Notes under the pieces: model-generated | Database searches by the model: none | What the model was told of the DNA's origin: nothing | The model's input: only the letters and a program-made list of their open reading frames with translations | Part shown: in pieces, positions 1 through 9,525 of the stretch | Numbering within the stretch: the stretch's first letter is position 1 | Layout: each line of letters starts with the position of its first letter | Program-made: the position numbers and the translations under genes | Assembly: GCA_015061985.1 (NCBI GenBank) | Contig: SUVN01000022.1 | Coordinates: 1 to 37,527 of the forward strand | Length of the DNA stretch: 37,527 nt | DNA from: Akkermansiaceae bacterium | Lineage (GTDB): Bacteria; Verrucomicrobiota; Verrucomicrobiia; Verrucomicrobiales; Akkermansiaceae | Reading direction: 5' to 3'

Positions 1-212
1 TTTTCCGCTCATCATTAAGTGCATGTAGGTATTATAGTGCTTTTTATTTTGAGGCAACCACTATTTGAGCTCTCAGTAGGCGAAACTGGGATTTCTCCTT
101 CGGTTCGATTTTTTTTGAGGCAATGCGTATATTGTCAAAATTACGTTTTTTCGCTGTACATCGCATTTCAAATGTGCTAGCATGGCTGCATTCGGTTTTT
201 CTACTTACCTCC
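1..212. other. Upstream region of the large surface protein gene; no gene seen
   Basis: No convincing gene. The 11-base word TTTTGAGGCAA occurs at 47-57 and again at 113-123, and a weak stem (TCTCAGT / ACTGGGA) lies between them. A TATTAT box (30-35) could be a -10 element but has no matching -35. The second word sits just before the alternative ATG at 123. Confidence 0.4.
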
Positions 213-3200
213 ATGAAACTTCATCTTCCCCTTTCTCTCCGTAAAAGTCTGCTGGCACTTTTTTCCGTTTCGTGCGGAATGCTCACCGTTTCCCCGATCG
301 AGGCCGGACAGATGCATAGTGATGTATCCATCATAACCTATACGGATTTCGGTCAGAATAAAGGGCGCTATGTAACCGGGGAATCCGTCAATGCCCTGCT
401 GCAGCACATCAGAGATACGGAAGGCGGTATCGCCATCCACTATACGGATGGAACCACACCGTACCGAATCTCCAATGAACAGGGGATGATCAGTTTCGCC
501 GGAACCGGGGACAACGGGGCCTATGCCGCCATCGCCCCCAACACTACTGCTACGGTTAACCACAACGGCTCTAACAATGCATCCTTCGGCGGCCGGATCG
601 TTGGCGGTTCTCATGCAATCAGTTACTCAGCTATCGATATCAGATACTCATCCACGTTCCGACTTACTGCACCGAACGGATATGACTACGCATTACAGAG
701 ACAAAGCAAGATTATAACCGATGCTCTCTACAACCCGCTCAGCAGCGAGACAGATGCCAATGCTTTCCTCGGGCAGCATCTGTACCATTCCGGAGCCGGA
801 GATATGGCGATGTATGTGGAAGGGAGCGGCTATACATGGATGCACGGAGCTTACGGCTACATCATCGGCGGCATCGACAGGATAAAAGAGGTATGGAACG
901 GCGGGGGTAACCACAGCGTGATTTCCAGCCCGAATTATGGTAACGGAGTGGGTGCAGATTCTGTAAATCCGTTGCCCAATGGCATTCAACAGGGAGACTC
1001 AGGAAGCCCTATCTTCGTTTACAACAAGAAAACAAAGCAATATGAATACATCTCCGCTCAACAATCGGGCTATGCCGAGAAGGGCGATGGATGGAGTCAG
1101 GCTCGCGGCAATGTGCAATGGACAAAAGACACGCTCAACTCATTCAACGCACATATATCCATGGGGGCGGAAACCGACATAGTGTACCTCAACGCTATCA
1201 ATGCCGTCGGCGAAACCAAAAGTGACGGAACAAACTCTGCCACGCTCTACTCAGGTCAGGCGACGGATGCATCAGGAAATGTTCTGACCACCTACAACGG
1301 AATTCAGAATGGTGAGAGCACCTGGAAAGATCTGTCCGGGTTGAAAGATACGCAGAATTGGTATGCCTATAATTCTGATTCCTATCTGCAGAAAACTGAT
1401 ACCGAACTTTTCTTTACGAACAATCTGGTATTCAACGCTACGGCAGAAGAGAACACTATTTATGTCCAGGGTGAGGTGGATTTGGGTATCGGCTATGCCG
1501 AATTTAACGGCGGCTCTTTCACTATCAGCAAGCAGCCCATCCCCCCCGTTGCAGACGGGCTCTTACCCGTTGCAGACGGGCTCTTACCCGTTATACCGGA
1601 CGGTTGGGAAAACTATCGTTTTTCCCACGCAGGTTATGTGATTAACGAAGGCGCAGAAGTTCACCTGCGGTTGACGGAGTCAGCGGACTACATGCGCGAA
1701 TGGCGCAAAATCGGCAAAGGTGACTTGTATATTGACGGTTCCGGGGACACGAACGCGCTGCTCAATACAGGGGGCTCTGGTACCACATACCTGCAGCAAC
1801 AGAATGGATATGCCGCTTACAATGTATTGGCAAATACCGGGGCTCGGGTAGTGGTAAAGGACATATCTCAGATTGCACGTGATTTCACTTTCGGCGCAGG
1901 CGGAGGCACACTGGATATGAACGGCAACAGCATGGATTGGTATACAAGCAATACAGATGTATCTGCCGAAGGCTTCTCCATTAATGCCCTCACGGAAGAA
2001 GCCGTCATCACTAATGAAGGGGATACTGTTTCCCGGCTCACGTTCAAGACCAATGGCGAGCAAACCTACCTCGGCTCGTTCAAGGATTCTGCCACCGGAG
2101 CTCTTCAGATCGACTATCAGGGGGGTGGCACCTGGACGCTGAACAGCATCCATACCGACCTCACCAAACACACCGACAGCGGTCTGACCGTCAGCAATGG
2201 CAAGGTCATATTCTCCGGCACTAACACCGTGCACGGCAAGGGTTCAGAAAGCGGCACAAGCGCCAACCGTCTTCAGCGCAGTAACGATTGGCACTACGCC
2301 GACGCAAAGATGAATGTAAGTATCGCCAACGGCAGCACGTTCGAACTGGGAAGCCATGCACGACTCACGGGCGATGTAACCGTGGAAAACAACGGCACAT
2401 TTGTTATGCGCGAAGGGGTTGCTCATGCTCAGGAATATGTGGAAGGAGGCACCGTTTTAGAAAACACATCCCTGTATCAGGAATATTTCGGCCACAAGGG
2501 CAATGTGCAACTCAACGGCGGCACATTTGCCGTGCAGTACAACGATGGCGTAGATACCGCGACCGAATATTCCGGGAAAGTTTCAGGTAGTGGTAACATG
2601 ACCGTGCATACCGGATATGACGGAGGGTCTCTGCTCTACGGGGGTAACGTTGATGCTTCCGTTAAAAAGACGCTGCTCGGCGGCACGCTCATCCTGACCG
2701 ATGAAGCTGCAGCGAGTTCAGCCGCAGAATGGTTGGTTCAGGATGCAGGACAAATGAAATATGAGCAACGGCATCTCGTTGATTCTGCCTCTACAGGTAC
2801 GTTGGTCTTATCTGAGGATACAGCTTCCCCCGTTGACATGAGCCGTCATGCAGCCATGCAGCTGGGTGCATTGATCGGCACAACCGTACAATACGGGACA
2901 GAGGGAACAACGGAACGTCTCTCCTCGCTCCGACTCGGAGGAGCCGGTACACTGGTGGTAAACTACGTCCTTTCCGGCTCAGATGAGCTGACGGTTGACG
3001 GTCGCGGTCACCGAGTAGGCGAGATTCAGCTTCGGCAAATCGCGGATGATTTCTCAGGCACCATCAACGTGCAGAGCACCGGCGGCAGAATGGTACTGAA
3101 CACCGGAGACAACTGCGCCCTTACGAACACCGTCGTCAACATCAGCAACGGCGGTGTCATAAAATCCGGGAATCTCTCCGTGAGCGGAGATAAAGCTTTC

Positions 3201-6200
3201 ATTGAATTGTACGGCTCCATGCAGTACGATACCGTGTCTGTGGAAAACGGAGCCACGCTGAACCTCCGCGCCGGAGGGCGGCTGGATACAGAGCATGCCG
3301 CCACCATTGCACAGGGCGGCATCATGCGCCTCAACAGGCTGACCTTGCAGGATAAGGTAGAGCTGAAAAACGACGGCATCATGTACGGCAACGGCGGTAC
3401 CATCGGCAGCACAGCCAATGTGAAAGCAACCGAAGCCGAAGGTACCGGCGTGCTCAGTGCCGGGGGCGGCACATTCAACGTGGAAGGTCAGATCGGAGCG
3501 GCAACAGATGCCACCCTGCGGCTGGAAGACGGCACATTCAACATCTACACCGGCAGCATCAATGCCGCCGGAGGCACGCTGGAACTGGCCTGCGGCACGG
3601 TGAATCTGGGGCATCATCAATACAACTATGCCACGCAGAATATCGGAGGGACACTTTCCATTGGAAGCAATGTGACGATATATGCAACTCAGGGCGATCC
3701 TGATAGATACAGAAACATAACGCATCAGATTAACCACCTTCACATCCAACAGGGTAAAACACTGACTCTGGTAGAAGGAACTAATGAATTGAGCCACGTT
3801 TATCATCTTGCCTCGCTAACCGGACAGGGCGAGATTATCTGGCGAGCAGATCAGCGTTGGTTCAACCAATTAGACTACGCCGGAACAAGCAGGTTATTAC
3901 TGAATGATGATAACAGCTTTATCGGCACGTTGAAAGTACAGGACAACGACAATCACGGTTCTTTCCAGCATGTGGGCTTGATGCACGACTACGCAGCACG
4001 CAACATGAATATCTCCTTGACGGGTGATTCAGGGCTGGCTATCAGCACAGCCAATGCTCACATAACCGCATTGGGAGGAACGGGCGGATTCGTGTATGCC
4101 GGCAGCATCAAAACCGGAGCCAACACAAGTGCTCCAACCTCCACCGCACTCAACACGCTTATCATCCATACTGCCGGGGAGAATGAGGAGCACACGTTCG
4201 ACGGTACTCTTCTCGGGAACTCGAACTGTGGGCTCAATCTCGTAAAAGAGGGAGCTGGCACGCAGTCGTTTTCCAATAGTGCCAATGTTCTCCACGACAT
4301 CTCAGCCTTGCAGGGGCATCTGCAGTTCACTGCTGCACCAACAATTCACGGCGATGTAAGCATTGCTCAGGGAGCACAGCTGACGATAGGCAGCGGAGCA
4401 TACTCGCTGGATGCGGGTCACACACTCCGGGTGCTGGCCGGGACAAATGAGCAGAGTGCCGTCCTGAACAACGCTCTTGTGCTCAACGGCGGTGAACTGA
4501 GCTTCAGTGCATACAATGCCAACGGAGCCGCCTCCCTGAGCATAAGCGGTGTAAGCACCGGTGCCCATTTCGGCGACAGTCTGCATCTCCGCTTCAGCAA
4601 CATGTTCGCCATACAGGAAGGCGTGAGCTACCTGCTGGCCTCCGGGGACTGGAGTGCCCTGAACGGTAAGCTGACCATCAGCGAGCGCGGTTATCTGAAC
4701 ACCAATATAACGGCAGATAACTCAGGGCTTCATGCTGTTTTCTCGATGAAAGACGATTATAAGGTCTGGAGCGGAGACGAGACAATGCTGATGCCCGATG
4801 CCAAGGTAGTGTTCGGCTCTGCTTTCGGTAATCAGGATTCTCTGAACATCAGCTCTGAAACTACAGTTGACGAAGGTTATTTCAGAAACGAAGGCACTTT
4901 TACCATCGATTCCGACAACGGTTCAGATCTGTCTTTCTCCAAACTGGAAAAAAATGCGTTCGGGGAGCTGGTGGTGAACATAGGTGTCCGTGCCGACACC
5001 ATGCTTGTGACGGATTCTGCAGTCATTTCCGGCGACGGCAAGCTGACCGTCGGCAATCTGGAAATTAACGCCGGTGCAGTTGCAAGCATCACGGAACACA
5101 CCCTGAGCATTGGGACAGGAGGCATCACCGGAAACGGACATTTGCAGCTGGGGCAGAACGCAACACTGGAGGTGCAGGACAGCCTGAGCGGCAACGTCAT
5201 ATTGGGAGCAGAGGCGACAGAGAGCCGCATCAATATCGCATTCACCGGGAACAGTCTGAGTATCGGCAATGCCGCCGTAACGGTCAAGCCCGACACCACA
5301 TTGTCGGTAAGCGGCAGCGGCTCTCTCATGTTCCATTCCGGCTTCAACAACCTCAAAGCTCTGGAGCTGCAGGAAGGTGTGAACTTCAACCAGAGCACCG
5401 CGCTCTCAACGCATCTGGTGCTGAATGGCGGTCATGCTACGCTGAGCGGCGACCGCACGGTAAGTGGCAATATCACGGTGAACTCCGGCTCTGTGCTGAC
5501 AGCCGGGGGAAGCAACGATGACACGCTGGTCTACTATGACTCATCCGGAAATTATACACGTGTCCTCACCATCAACCAGGGAGGTGAGCTCGCACTGGGC
5601 AGTCGCCGCTGGTCCATGGGAAACGGAACAGAAACCGATACCTTGGAAGGAAGCGTTTACAGAATTCAGCTGAATGGCGGTACGATTTCGGGTAACGGTA
5701 CGGGAAACGGGAATCTGGACTTCTTCGATAACGGAAAGATTGACGTGACAGGAAACACAGGCAGCATCTCAGCAGAAATTCTCGTGAGAAGAAGTGAGGA
5801 TGCCGTGAATGTAAACGTCATCGGAAAGAACGATTCTCTGACTATCAGCGGAAAGATAATCGGCAGCGGCGGCATCACCAAGGATGGATTGGGAACCCTG
5901 CATCTGAACAACGCCAACAACAGCTATACCGGCACAACGACGGTAAACGGCGGTGTTCTCCGCGCTGCGGTTGCCGGTGCCTTGAGTTCGTCTTCTCTGG
6001 TGATTAACGACGGGGGTGAAGCCTATATCGGCGGTTCCCGCACACTGAGAGGGGATACCACGGTGAACTCCGGCGGCACGCTGACATTTACCGGTACGGA
6101 TGCGATACAATACGGAGATGACGCCAACTACAGTAAAAAGCTGACGGTGGACGGCGGCACCGTGGATTTCGGCTCCACCCGCCAGACCATGGCAAAATGG

Positions 6201-7526
6201 GAGCTCACCTTGAAAAACGGAGCAGAACTCACAGGCGAGGGCGGCAGCTACAATAACTCCGCGTACCGCGCTGCTCTGGATTTCAACCAAGACAGCACCA
6301 TTACCGCAGAGGGAACAGGTAATCTCATCTCTGCCAACATTCGTTTGCGCGATGGAAATGCCAGAACGCTGACTTATCATGTAGAGGAAGACTCAGATTT
6401 GGAAGTATCCGGTCGCATGCATGCCGATACTACCGGGGCTCTGGGAAATGTCTCCAAGACAGGTGAGGGCAACATGACGATTTCGCAGCAAACCAGACTT
6501 TCCAAGCTGAGCGTTCACTCCGGTGAATTGGCCATCGCCTACACCGGGACAGACGGTAACACGCTCTATCTGCTGGACGGATCCATGGGGGGGATTGCTG
6601 GCGGTACGCTGCGTCTGGCTCAGGACGTGAAGCTGACGGTAGCAAACCAGATATGGGGGCGCAAAGATTCCTCCATTGTACTGGAATCCGGTTCTGAGCT
6701 GACAAGTACGCAGGATAACGTAGTGATTTCCAACCGCCGCGCTGGCGAAGAAGCTATTCTGCGTACCAACACTCAAACAAATGACTCAGAATATGCAGTC
6801 AATAAAGGGGAGTGGGAGTTGACCAATGCCCATATCATAGCAAAATCCGCTTCAGAATCTAGCCTGCTCAATAAGCTGGTCAATACCTCTGTGGAAAATG
6901 CAGGCAGCGGCAAGCTGACGGTGAGCAATGCTGCCAACAGCATTACTGATGTATATGCCTCTGCCGGTGATATGGAGATTATGCAGCAGTCAGCCGGGCT
7001 GAATCTGGAAGAGCTGGTGGTGGCAGCCGACAAGACGGTGTCTGCTTACACCGGAGCGAACGCAATTACCGCAGAAGAAGCGGATGTGACTGTTCGCGGG
7101 CATGCCGAATTCGGCAAGGGTGCCGTGCTGAAGGCCAATCTCACGCTGGCCTCCGGCAGCAGCCTTTCCGTGGCAGAAGGCGGGCTTGCCATGGGCAGCA
7201 CGCTGAGCCTGAGCACAGGTATCACGCTGGATGACACCACGCTCAACCGCGTGTACAGCCTGAACACGGGCGAAAGTCTGGCACTCTTCACCGGTGTGGA
7301 TGGCCTGAAGCTGGGGGAAACGAGCTACGCAAGCATTTCGGCAGATGACGGGATACTGGCTTCCCCGTATTTCACAAACCTCAACAGCGACCAATACCGC
7401 CTGACCTACACAGGAACGGATAACGGCACGCTGGCCATCCTCTCCGCCGCTGTACCGGAGCCGACATCCACCATGCTGGGGCTGATGGGTCTGGTAGCCT
7501 TCTCCTTCCGCCGCCGGAGAAAATAA
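213..7526 (+). CDS. Giant secreted beta-strand-repeat protein with S6-like serine peptidase head and PEP-CTERM tail
   Basis: Large exported protein of 2437 residues from the ATG at 213. That start gives a normal signal peptide (MKLHLPLSLRKSLLALF..., cut near AGQ); an in-frame ATG at 123 would add 30 residues and cannot be excluded. The first 330 residues resemble peptidase family S6 (IgA protease/SPATE): NHNG with candidate catalytic His117, a DYALQRQSKIITDA block with Asp158, and GDSGSPIF with Ser263. The rest is a long Gly/Asn/Thr-rich repeat body typical of autotransporter passengers; the stretch near residues 1880-1915 (GSGGITKDGLGTLHL...) matches the passenger-associated transport repeat style. 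The C-terminus is not a beta-barrel but VPEPTSTMLGLMGL plus a hydrophobic segment and RRRRK, a PEP-CTERM sorting signal. Likely a surface adhesin or protease; target unknown. The triad assignment is by motif spacing only. Confidence 0.9.
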   Translation: MKLHLPLSLRKSLLALFSVSCGMLTVSPIEAGQMHSDVSIITYTDFGQNKGRYVTGESVNALLQHIRDTEGGIAIHYTDGTTPYRISNEQGMISFAGTGDNGAYAAIAPNTTATVNHNGSNNASFGGRIVGGSHAISYSAIDIRYSSTFRLTAPNGYDYALQRQSKIITDALYNPLSSETDANAFLGQHLYHSGAGDMAMYVEGSGYTWMHGAYGYIIGGIDRIKEVWNGGGNHSVISSPNYGNGVGADSVNPLPNGIQQGDSGSPIFVYNKKTKQYEYISAQQSGYAEKGDGWSQARGNVQWTKDTLNSFNAHISMGAETDIVYLNAINAVGETKSDGTNSATLYSGQATDASGNVLTTYNGIQNGESTWKDLSGLKDTQNWYAYNSDSYLQKTDTELFFTNNLVFNATAEENTIYVQGEVDLGIGYAEFNGGSFTISKQPIPPVADGLLPVADGLLPVIPDGWENYRFSHAGYVINEGAEVHLRLTESADYMREWRKIGKGDLYIDGSGDTNALLNTGGSGTTYLQQQNGYAAYNVLANTGARVVVKDISQIARDFTFGAGGGTLDMNGNSMDWYTSNTDVSAEGFSINALTEEAVITNEGDTVSRLTFKTNGEQTYLGSFKDSATGALQIDYQGGGTWTLNSIHTDLTKHTDSGLTVSNGKVIFSGTNTVHGKGSESGTSANRLQRSNDWHYADAKMNVSIANGSTFELGSHARLTGDVTVENNGTFVMREGVAHAQEYVEGGTVLENTSLYQEYFGHKGNVQLNGGTFAVQYNDGVDTATEYSGKVSGSGNMTVHTGYDGGSLLYGGNVDASVKKTLLGGTLILTDEAAASSAAEWLVQDAGQMKYEQRHLVDSASTGTLVLSEDTASPVDMSRHAAMQLGALIGTTVQYGTEGTTERLSSLRLGGAGTLVVNYVLSGSDELTVDGRGHRVGEIQLRQIADDFSGTINVQSTGGRMVLNTGDNCALTNTVVNISNGGVIKSGNLSVSGDKAFIELYGSMQYDTVSVENGATLNLRAGGRLDTEHAATIAQGGIMRLNRLTLQDKVELKNDGIMYGNGGTIGSTANVKATEAEGTGVLSAGGGTFNVEGQIGAATDATLRLEDGTFNIYTGSINAAGGTLELACGTVNLGHHQYNYATQNIGGTLSIGSNVTIYATQGDPDRYRNITHQINHLHIQQGKTLTLVEGTNELSHVYHLASLTGQGEIIWRADQRWFNQLDYAGTSRLLLNDDNSFIGTLKVQDNDNHGSFQHVGLMHDYAARNMNISLTGDSGLAISTANAHITALGGTGGFVYAGSIKTGANTSAPTSTALNTLIIHTAGENEEHTFDGTLLGNSNCGLNLVKEGAGTQSFSNSANVLHDISALQGHLQFTAAPTIHGDVSIAQGAQLTIGSGAYSLDAGHTLRVLAGTNEQSAVLNNALVLNGGELSFSAYNANGAASLSISGVSTGAHFGDSLHLRFSNMFAIQEGVSYLLASGDWSALNGKLTISERGYLNTNITADNSGLHAVFSMKDDYKVWSGDETMLMPDAKVVFGSAFGNQDSLNISSETTVDEGYFRNEGTFTIDSDNGSDLSFSKLEKNAFGELVVNIGVRADTMLVTDSAVISGDGKLTVGNLEINAGAVASITEHTLSIGTGGITGNGHLQLGQNATLEVQDSLSGNVILGAEATESRINIAFTGNSLSIGNAAVTVKPDTTLSVSGSGSLMFHSGFNNLKALELQEGVNFNQSTALSTHLVLNGGHATLSGDRTVSGNITVNSGSVLTAGGSNDDTLVYYDSSGNYTRVLTINQGGELALGSRRWSMGNGTETDTLEGSVYRIQLNGGTISGNGTGNGNLDFFDNGKIDVTGNTGSISAEILVRRSEDAVNVNVIGKNDSLTISGKIIGSGGITKDGLGTLHLNNANNSYTGTTTVNGGVLRAAVAGALSSSSLVINDGGEAYIGGSRTLRGDTTVNSGGTLTFTGTDAIQYGDDANYSKKLTVDGGTVDFGSTRQTMAKWELTLKNGAELTGEGGSYNNSAYRAALDFNQDSTITAEGTGNLISANIRLRDGNARTLTYHVEEDSDLEVSGRMHADTTGALGNVSKTGEGNMTISQQTRLSKLSVHSGELAIAYTGTDGNTLYLLDGSMGGIAGGTLRLAQDVKLTVANQIWGRKDSSIVLESGSELTSTQDNVVISNRRAGEEAILRTNTQTNDSEYAVNKGEWELTNAHIIAKSASESSLLNKLVNTSVENAGSGKLTVSNAANSITDVYASAGDMEIMQQSAGLNLEELVVAADKTVSAYTGANAITAEEADVTVRGHAEFGKGAVLKANLTLASGSSLSVAEGGLAMGSTLSLSTGITLDDTTLNRVYSLNTGESLALFTGVDGLKLGETSYASISADDGILASPYFTNLNSDQYRLTYTGTDNGTLAILSAAVPEPTSTMLGLMGLVAFSFRRRRK
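1545..1586 (+). repeat. Two tandem 21-bp units inside the surface protein gene
   Basis: Perfect direct duplication of a 21-bp unit beginning CCCGTTGCAGACGGG (1545-1565 and 1566-1586), followed by a partial third copy. It encodes PVADGLL twice and stays in frame, so it looks like recent slippage in a linker after the peptidase head. Confidence 0.9.
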
Positions 7527-7546
7527 ACTTGTCAGGCGTAGAATCG

Positions 7547-7579
7547 GGCGGAAACGTGTACCCCACGTTTCCGCCTTTT
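7547..7579 (+). terminator. Rho-independent terminator of the surface protein gene
   Basis: Perfect 12-bp stem GGCGGAAACGTG / CACGTTTCCGCC with a 5-nt loop, followed by TTTT. It lies 20 nt after the stop codon and before the convergent next gene. Confidence 0.85.
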
Positions 7580-7592
7580 CATTGCAGAAGCA

Positions 7593-8450
7593 TCAGAACT
7601 CAAATGCCACATTTGCTCCGAACACGACGGTGCTGTCGCGGTAAAAATCAGCGGCGGCATCTGCACCATTGCCGGCCAGCACGCAGCTGACGTATGGAGT
7701 CAGGACGGTCTTCTCCGTCACTTCCGTGGGCAGAGAGAGGGAGAATATCCAACCCTGAGTACCATTACTGTTGAGGTGATGATGTTCAAAATAATCGCAG
7801 GTAGCCGTCCAGGTAACGGCCAGCACGGCAGACGTTCTCTCGCTCAGCTCATGTTCATAGCCAAGGGTGTTGGAGAAATACCAGCCATCCTCCCAGCGGA
7901 AGCTGTACTGCGTGCGGGATTCCCAGAATAAGCCTTTCAGGCAGGAGAAATCATGGTAAATATCCAACACAACGCTGTGTTCCTCCGGGCGCTGGCTGTT
8001 GAAGATATAGCGCCCGCCATGGTGGCGTTCCGAGTGCAGATACCCCGGCAGCCCGCCATGGACAAACTGATACCCCAGGGCCCAGACGGTGTGCTCCGAT
8101 GCGCGGGCGGCATATTGCAGCAGCACCGTCCCCTCGTCGCACAGCGGAGAGCTGTCATCATGGTGGTCAAAGCCTTTTCGGGCAAATAAATCCACCTTGA
8201 TACCGCCAATGATGGCACTGTCGTACCCCAGCGTATAAGCTCCGCTCAGCTCACCGGTGAACACGCTGTCCGTTTCCGCATCACGCAGAGCCAGTCCACG
8301 TTCCACATATTTCGTGGCGTAACCCAGATTCAATTGCATATTGTGGGGCTTTTTAGGATCGAATACCTCCGGCAAGCACACCATGTCTGCCGCCGCATAG
8401 CCGGTCAAGGCGACAAGGGCGCACCATATCGTTGCTGTGTTTCTCTTCAT
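7593..8450 (-). CDS. Putative outer-membrane beta-barrel protein (TorF/Gcw_chp-like porin)
   Basis: 285 residues with a signal peptide (MKRNTATIWCALVALTGYAAA) and alternating amphipathic strands throughout, ending in a C-terminal phenylalanine (VAFEF), the usual mark of outer-membrane barrels. The early segment LNLGYATKYVERGLALRD resembles the start of TorF/Gcw_chp putative porins (NxGYxSKYVxRG). It converges on the surface protein gene and lies downstream of the yej-like operon on the same strand, but an 88-nt gap with an inverted repeat suggests separate transcription. TTTACT and TAGTAT, 17 nt apart, about 27 nt before the ATG, could be its own promoter. Substrate unknown. Confidence 0.7.
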   Translation of the reverse strand: MKRNTATIWCALVALTGYAAADMVCLPEVFDPKKPHNMQLNLGYATKYVERGLALRDAETDSVFTGELSGAYTLGYDSAIIGGIKVDLFARKGFDHHDDSSPLCDEGTVLLQYAARASEHTVWALGYQFVHGGLPGYLHSERHHGGRYIFNSQRPEEHSVVLDIYHDFSCLKGLFWESRTQYSFRWEDGWYFSNTLGYEHELSERTSAVLAVTWTATCDYFEHHHLNSNGTQGWIFSLSLPTEVTEKTVLTPYVSCVLAGNGADAAADFYRDSTVVFGANVAFEF

Positions 8451-8508
8451 AGTCGGGTAATGAATGAAACCGCATACTAACCCCGACCAAATTGAAAGTA
8501 AAGAAGTT

Positions 8509-8537
8509 AGTACAACAACTCATCTAATCGTTGTACT
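8509..8537 (-). terminator. Inverted repeat after the ABC operon, possible weak terminator
   Basis: Perfect 8-bp inverted repeat AGTACAAC / GTTGTACT with a 13-nt loop, directly abutting the stop codon of the ATPase gene. Only a short interrupted T-rich stretch follows on the minus strand, so termination is uncertain; a protein-binding site is an alternative. Confidence 0.4.
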
Positions 8538-8538
8538 C

Positions 8539-9525
8539 TCATTCCTCCGCAGCGCAGCGGGGACAATTTTCCACCCAATGGCCGGGAGCAACTTCCACCA
8601 GGGGAGGACGTACTGTCAATTTTGCGGTCGGGACACCCATGCGTTGGCAGAATCGGCAGCCCTGTACATACTCACGTATGGGGGCCACGTTGCCGGGAAT
8701 GGTGGGCAGCAGCGATTTACGCTCATAGTTGCGGCGTGGCATGGAGGCCAACAGAGCTTTAGTATAAGCGTGGCGCGGATTGACAAAGAGTTCTGTGACC
8801 GGGGCGCTTTCCACAATGCGGCCGGCATACATCACCAGCACACGGTCACAATTCTGAGCGATGACGCCCAAATCATGCGTAATGAGCAGCGATGATGCGG
8901 TCAAATCCTGCCTCAATTCGCGCAGGAGGTTGAGAATCTGCTGCTGCACGGTCACATCCAATGCCGTGGTCGGCTCATCCGCGATGATGAGCTGCGGGCG
9001 GCAAGCCAATGCAATGGCGATGACCACACGCTGCCGCATACCGCCGGAAAGCGAATGCGGATAATCCAGCGCCCGCAAATCCGGGTTGGGAATATGCACC
9101 AGACGCAGGAGGTTTACGGCCTCTACCCACGCCGCATCAGCGGTCAGGCCGCGGTGCAGCATCAGGGACTCCGCTATCTGGTTGCCAATGGTATGCACAG
9201 GGTTGAGTGCCTGCATGGGCTCCTGAAAGATGATGCCGACGCGACCACCGCGCAGTTCATGCAGACGGTTGGCCGGCATGGATAAAACCTCTTCCCCGTC
9301 AAACAAGACCTCGCCGGAGAGAATCTGCCCCGCAGGTTTCGGCAGCAGGCGCACCAGACTCATGGCGGTCACGCTCTTGCCGCAGCCGCTTTCACCCACA
9401 ATGCCCACACACTCACCGCGCGCGATGCTGAAGCTCACATCATCCACGGCACGCAGCAGCAAACCGTCGTCGGATTCAAACGCAACGGAGAGATTACGAA
9501 CTTCCAGCAGAGGGTGAGGATTCAT
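8539..9525 (-). CDS. Oligopeptide ABC transporter ATP-binding protein (YejF N-half/OppD type)
   Basis: ATPase energising the peptide importer encoded upstream. 328 residues with a complete ABC domain: Walker A GESGCGKS (44-51), Q-loop Q101, signature LSGGM (159-163), Walker B LIIADE (179-184), H-switch His217. The oligopeptide C-terminal domain follows and carries two CxxC pairs (Cys290/293 and Cys321/324) that could hold a metal or Fe-S centre. Its ATG overlaps the stop of the binding-protein gene in an ATGA, implying coupled translation. E. coli YejF is one protein with two ABC domains; here only one domain is encoded, and no second ATPase gene follows, so it must act as a homodimer or pair with a partner encoded elsewhere. 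Confidence 0.93.
   Translation of the reverse strand: MNPHPLLEVRNLSVAFESDDGLLLRAVDDVSFSIARGECVGIVGESGCGKSVTAMSLVRLLPKPAGQILSGEVLFDGEEVLSMPANRLHELRGGRVGIIFQEPMQALNPVHTIGNQIAESLMLHRGLTADAAWVEAVNLLRLVHIPNPDLRALDYPHSLSGGMRQRVVIAIALACRPQLIIADEPTTALDVTVQQQILNLLRELRQDLTASSLLITHDLGVIAQNCDRVLVMYAGRIVESAPVTELFVNPRHAYTKALLASMPRRNYERKSLLPTIPGNVAPIREYVQGCRFCQRMGVPTAKLTVRPPLVEVAPGHWVENCPRCAAEE

Noticed and set aside
47..123. 11-bp direct repeat TTTTGAGGCAA as a transposon footprint
   Set aside because: No transposase or inverted ends are present; the repeat is too short to interpret.
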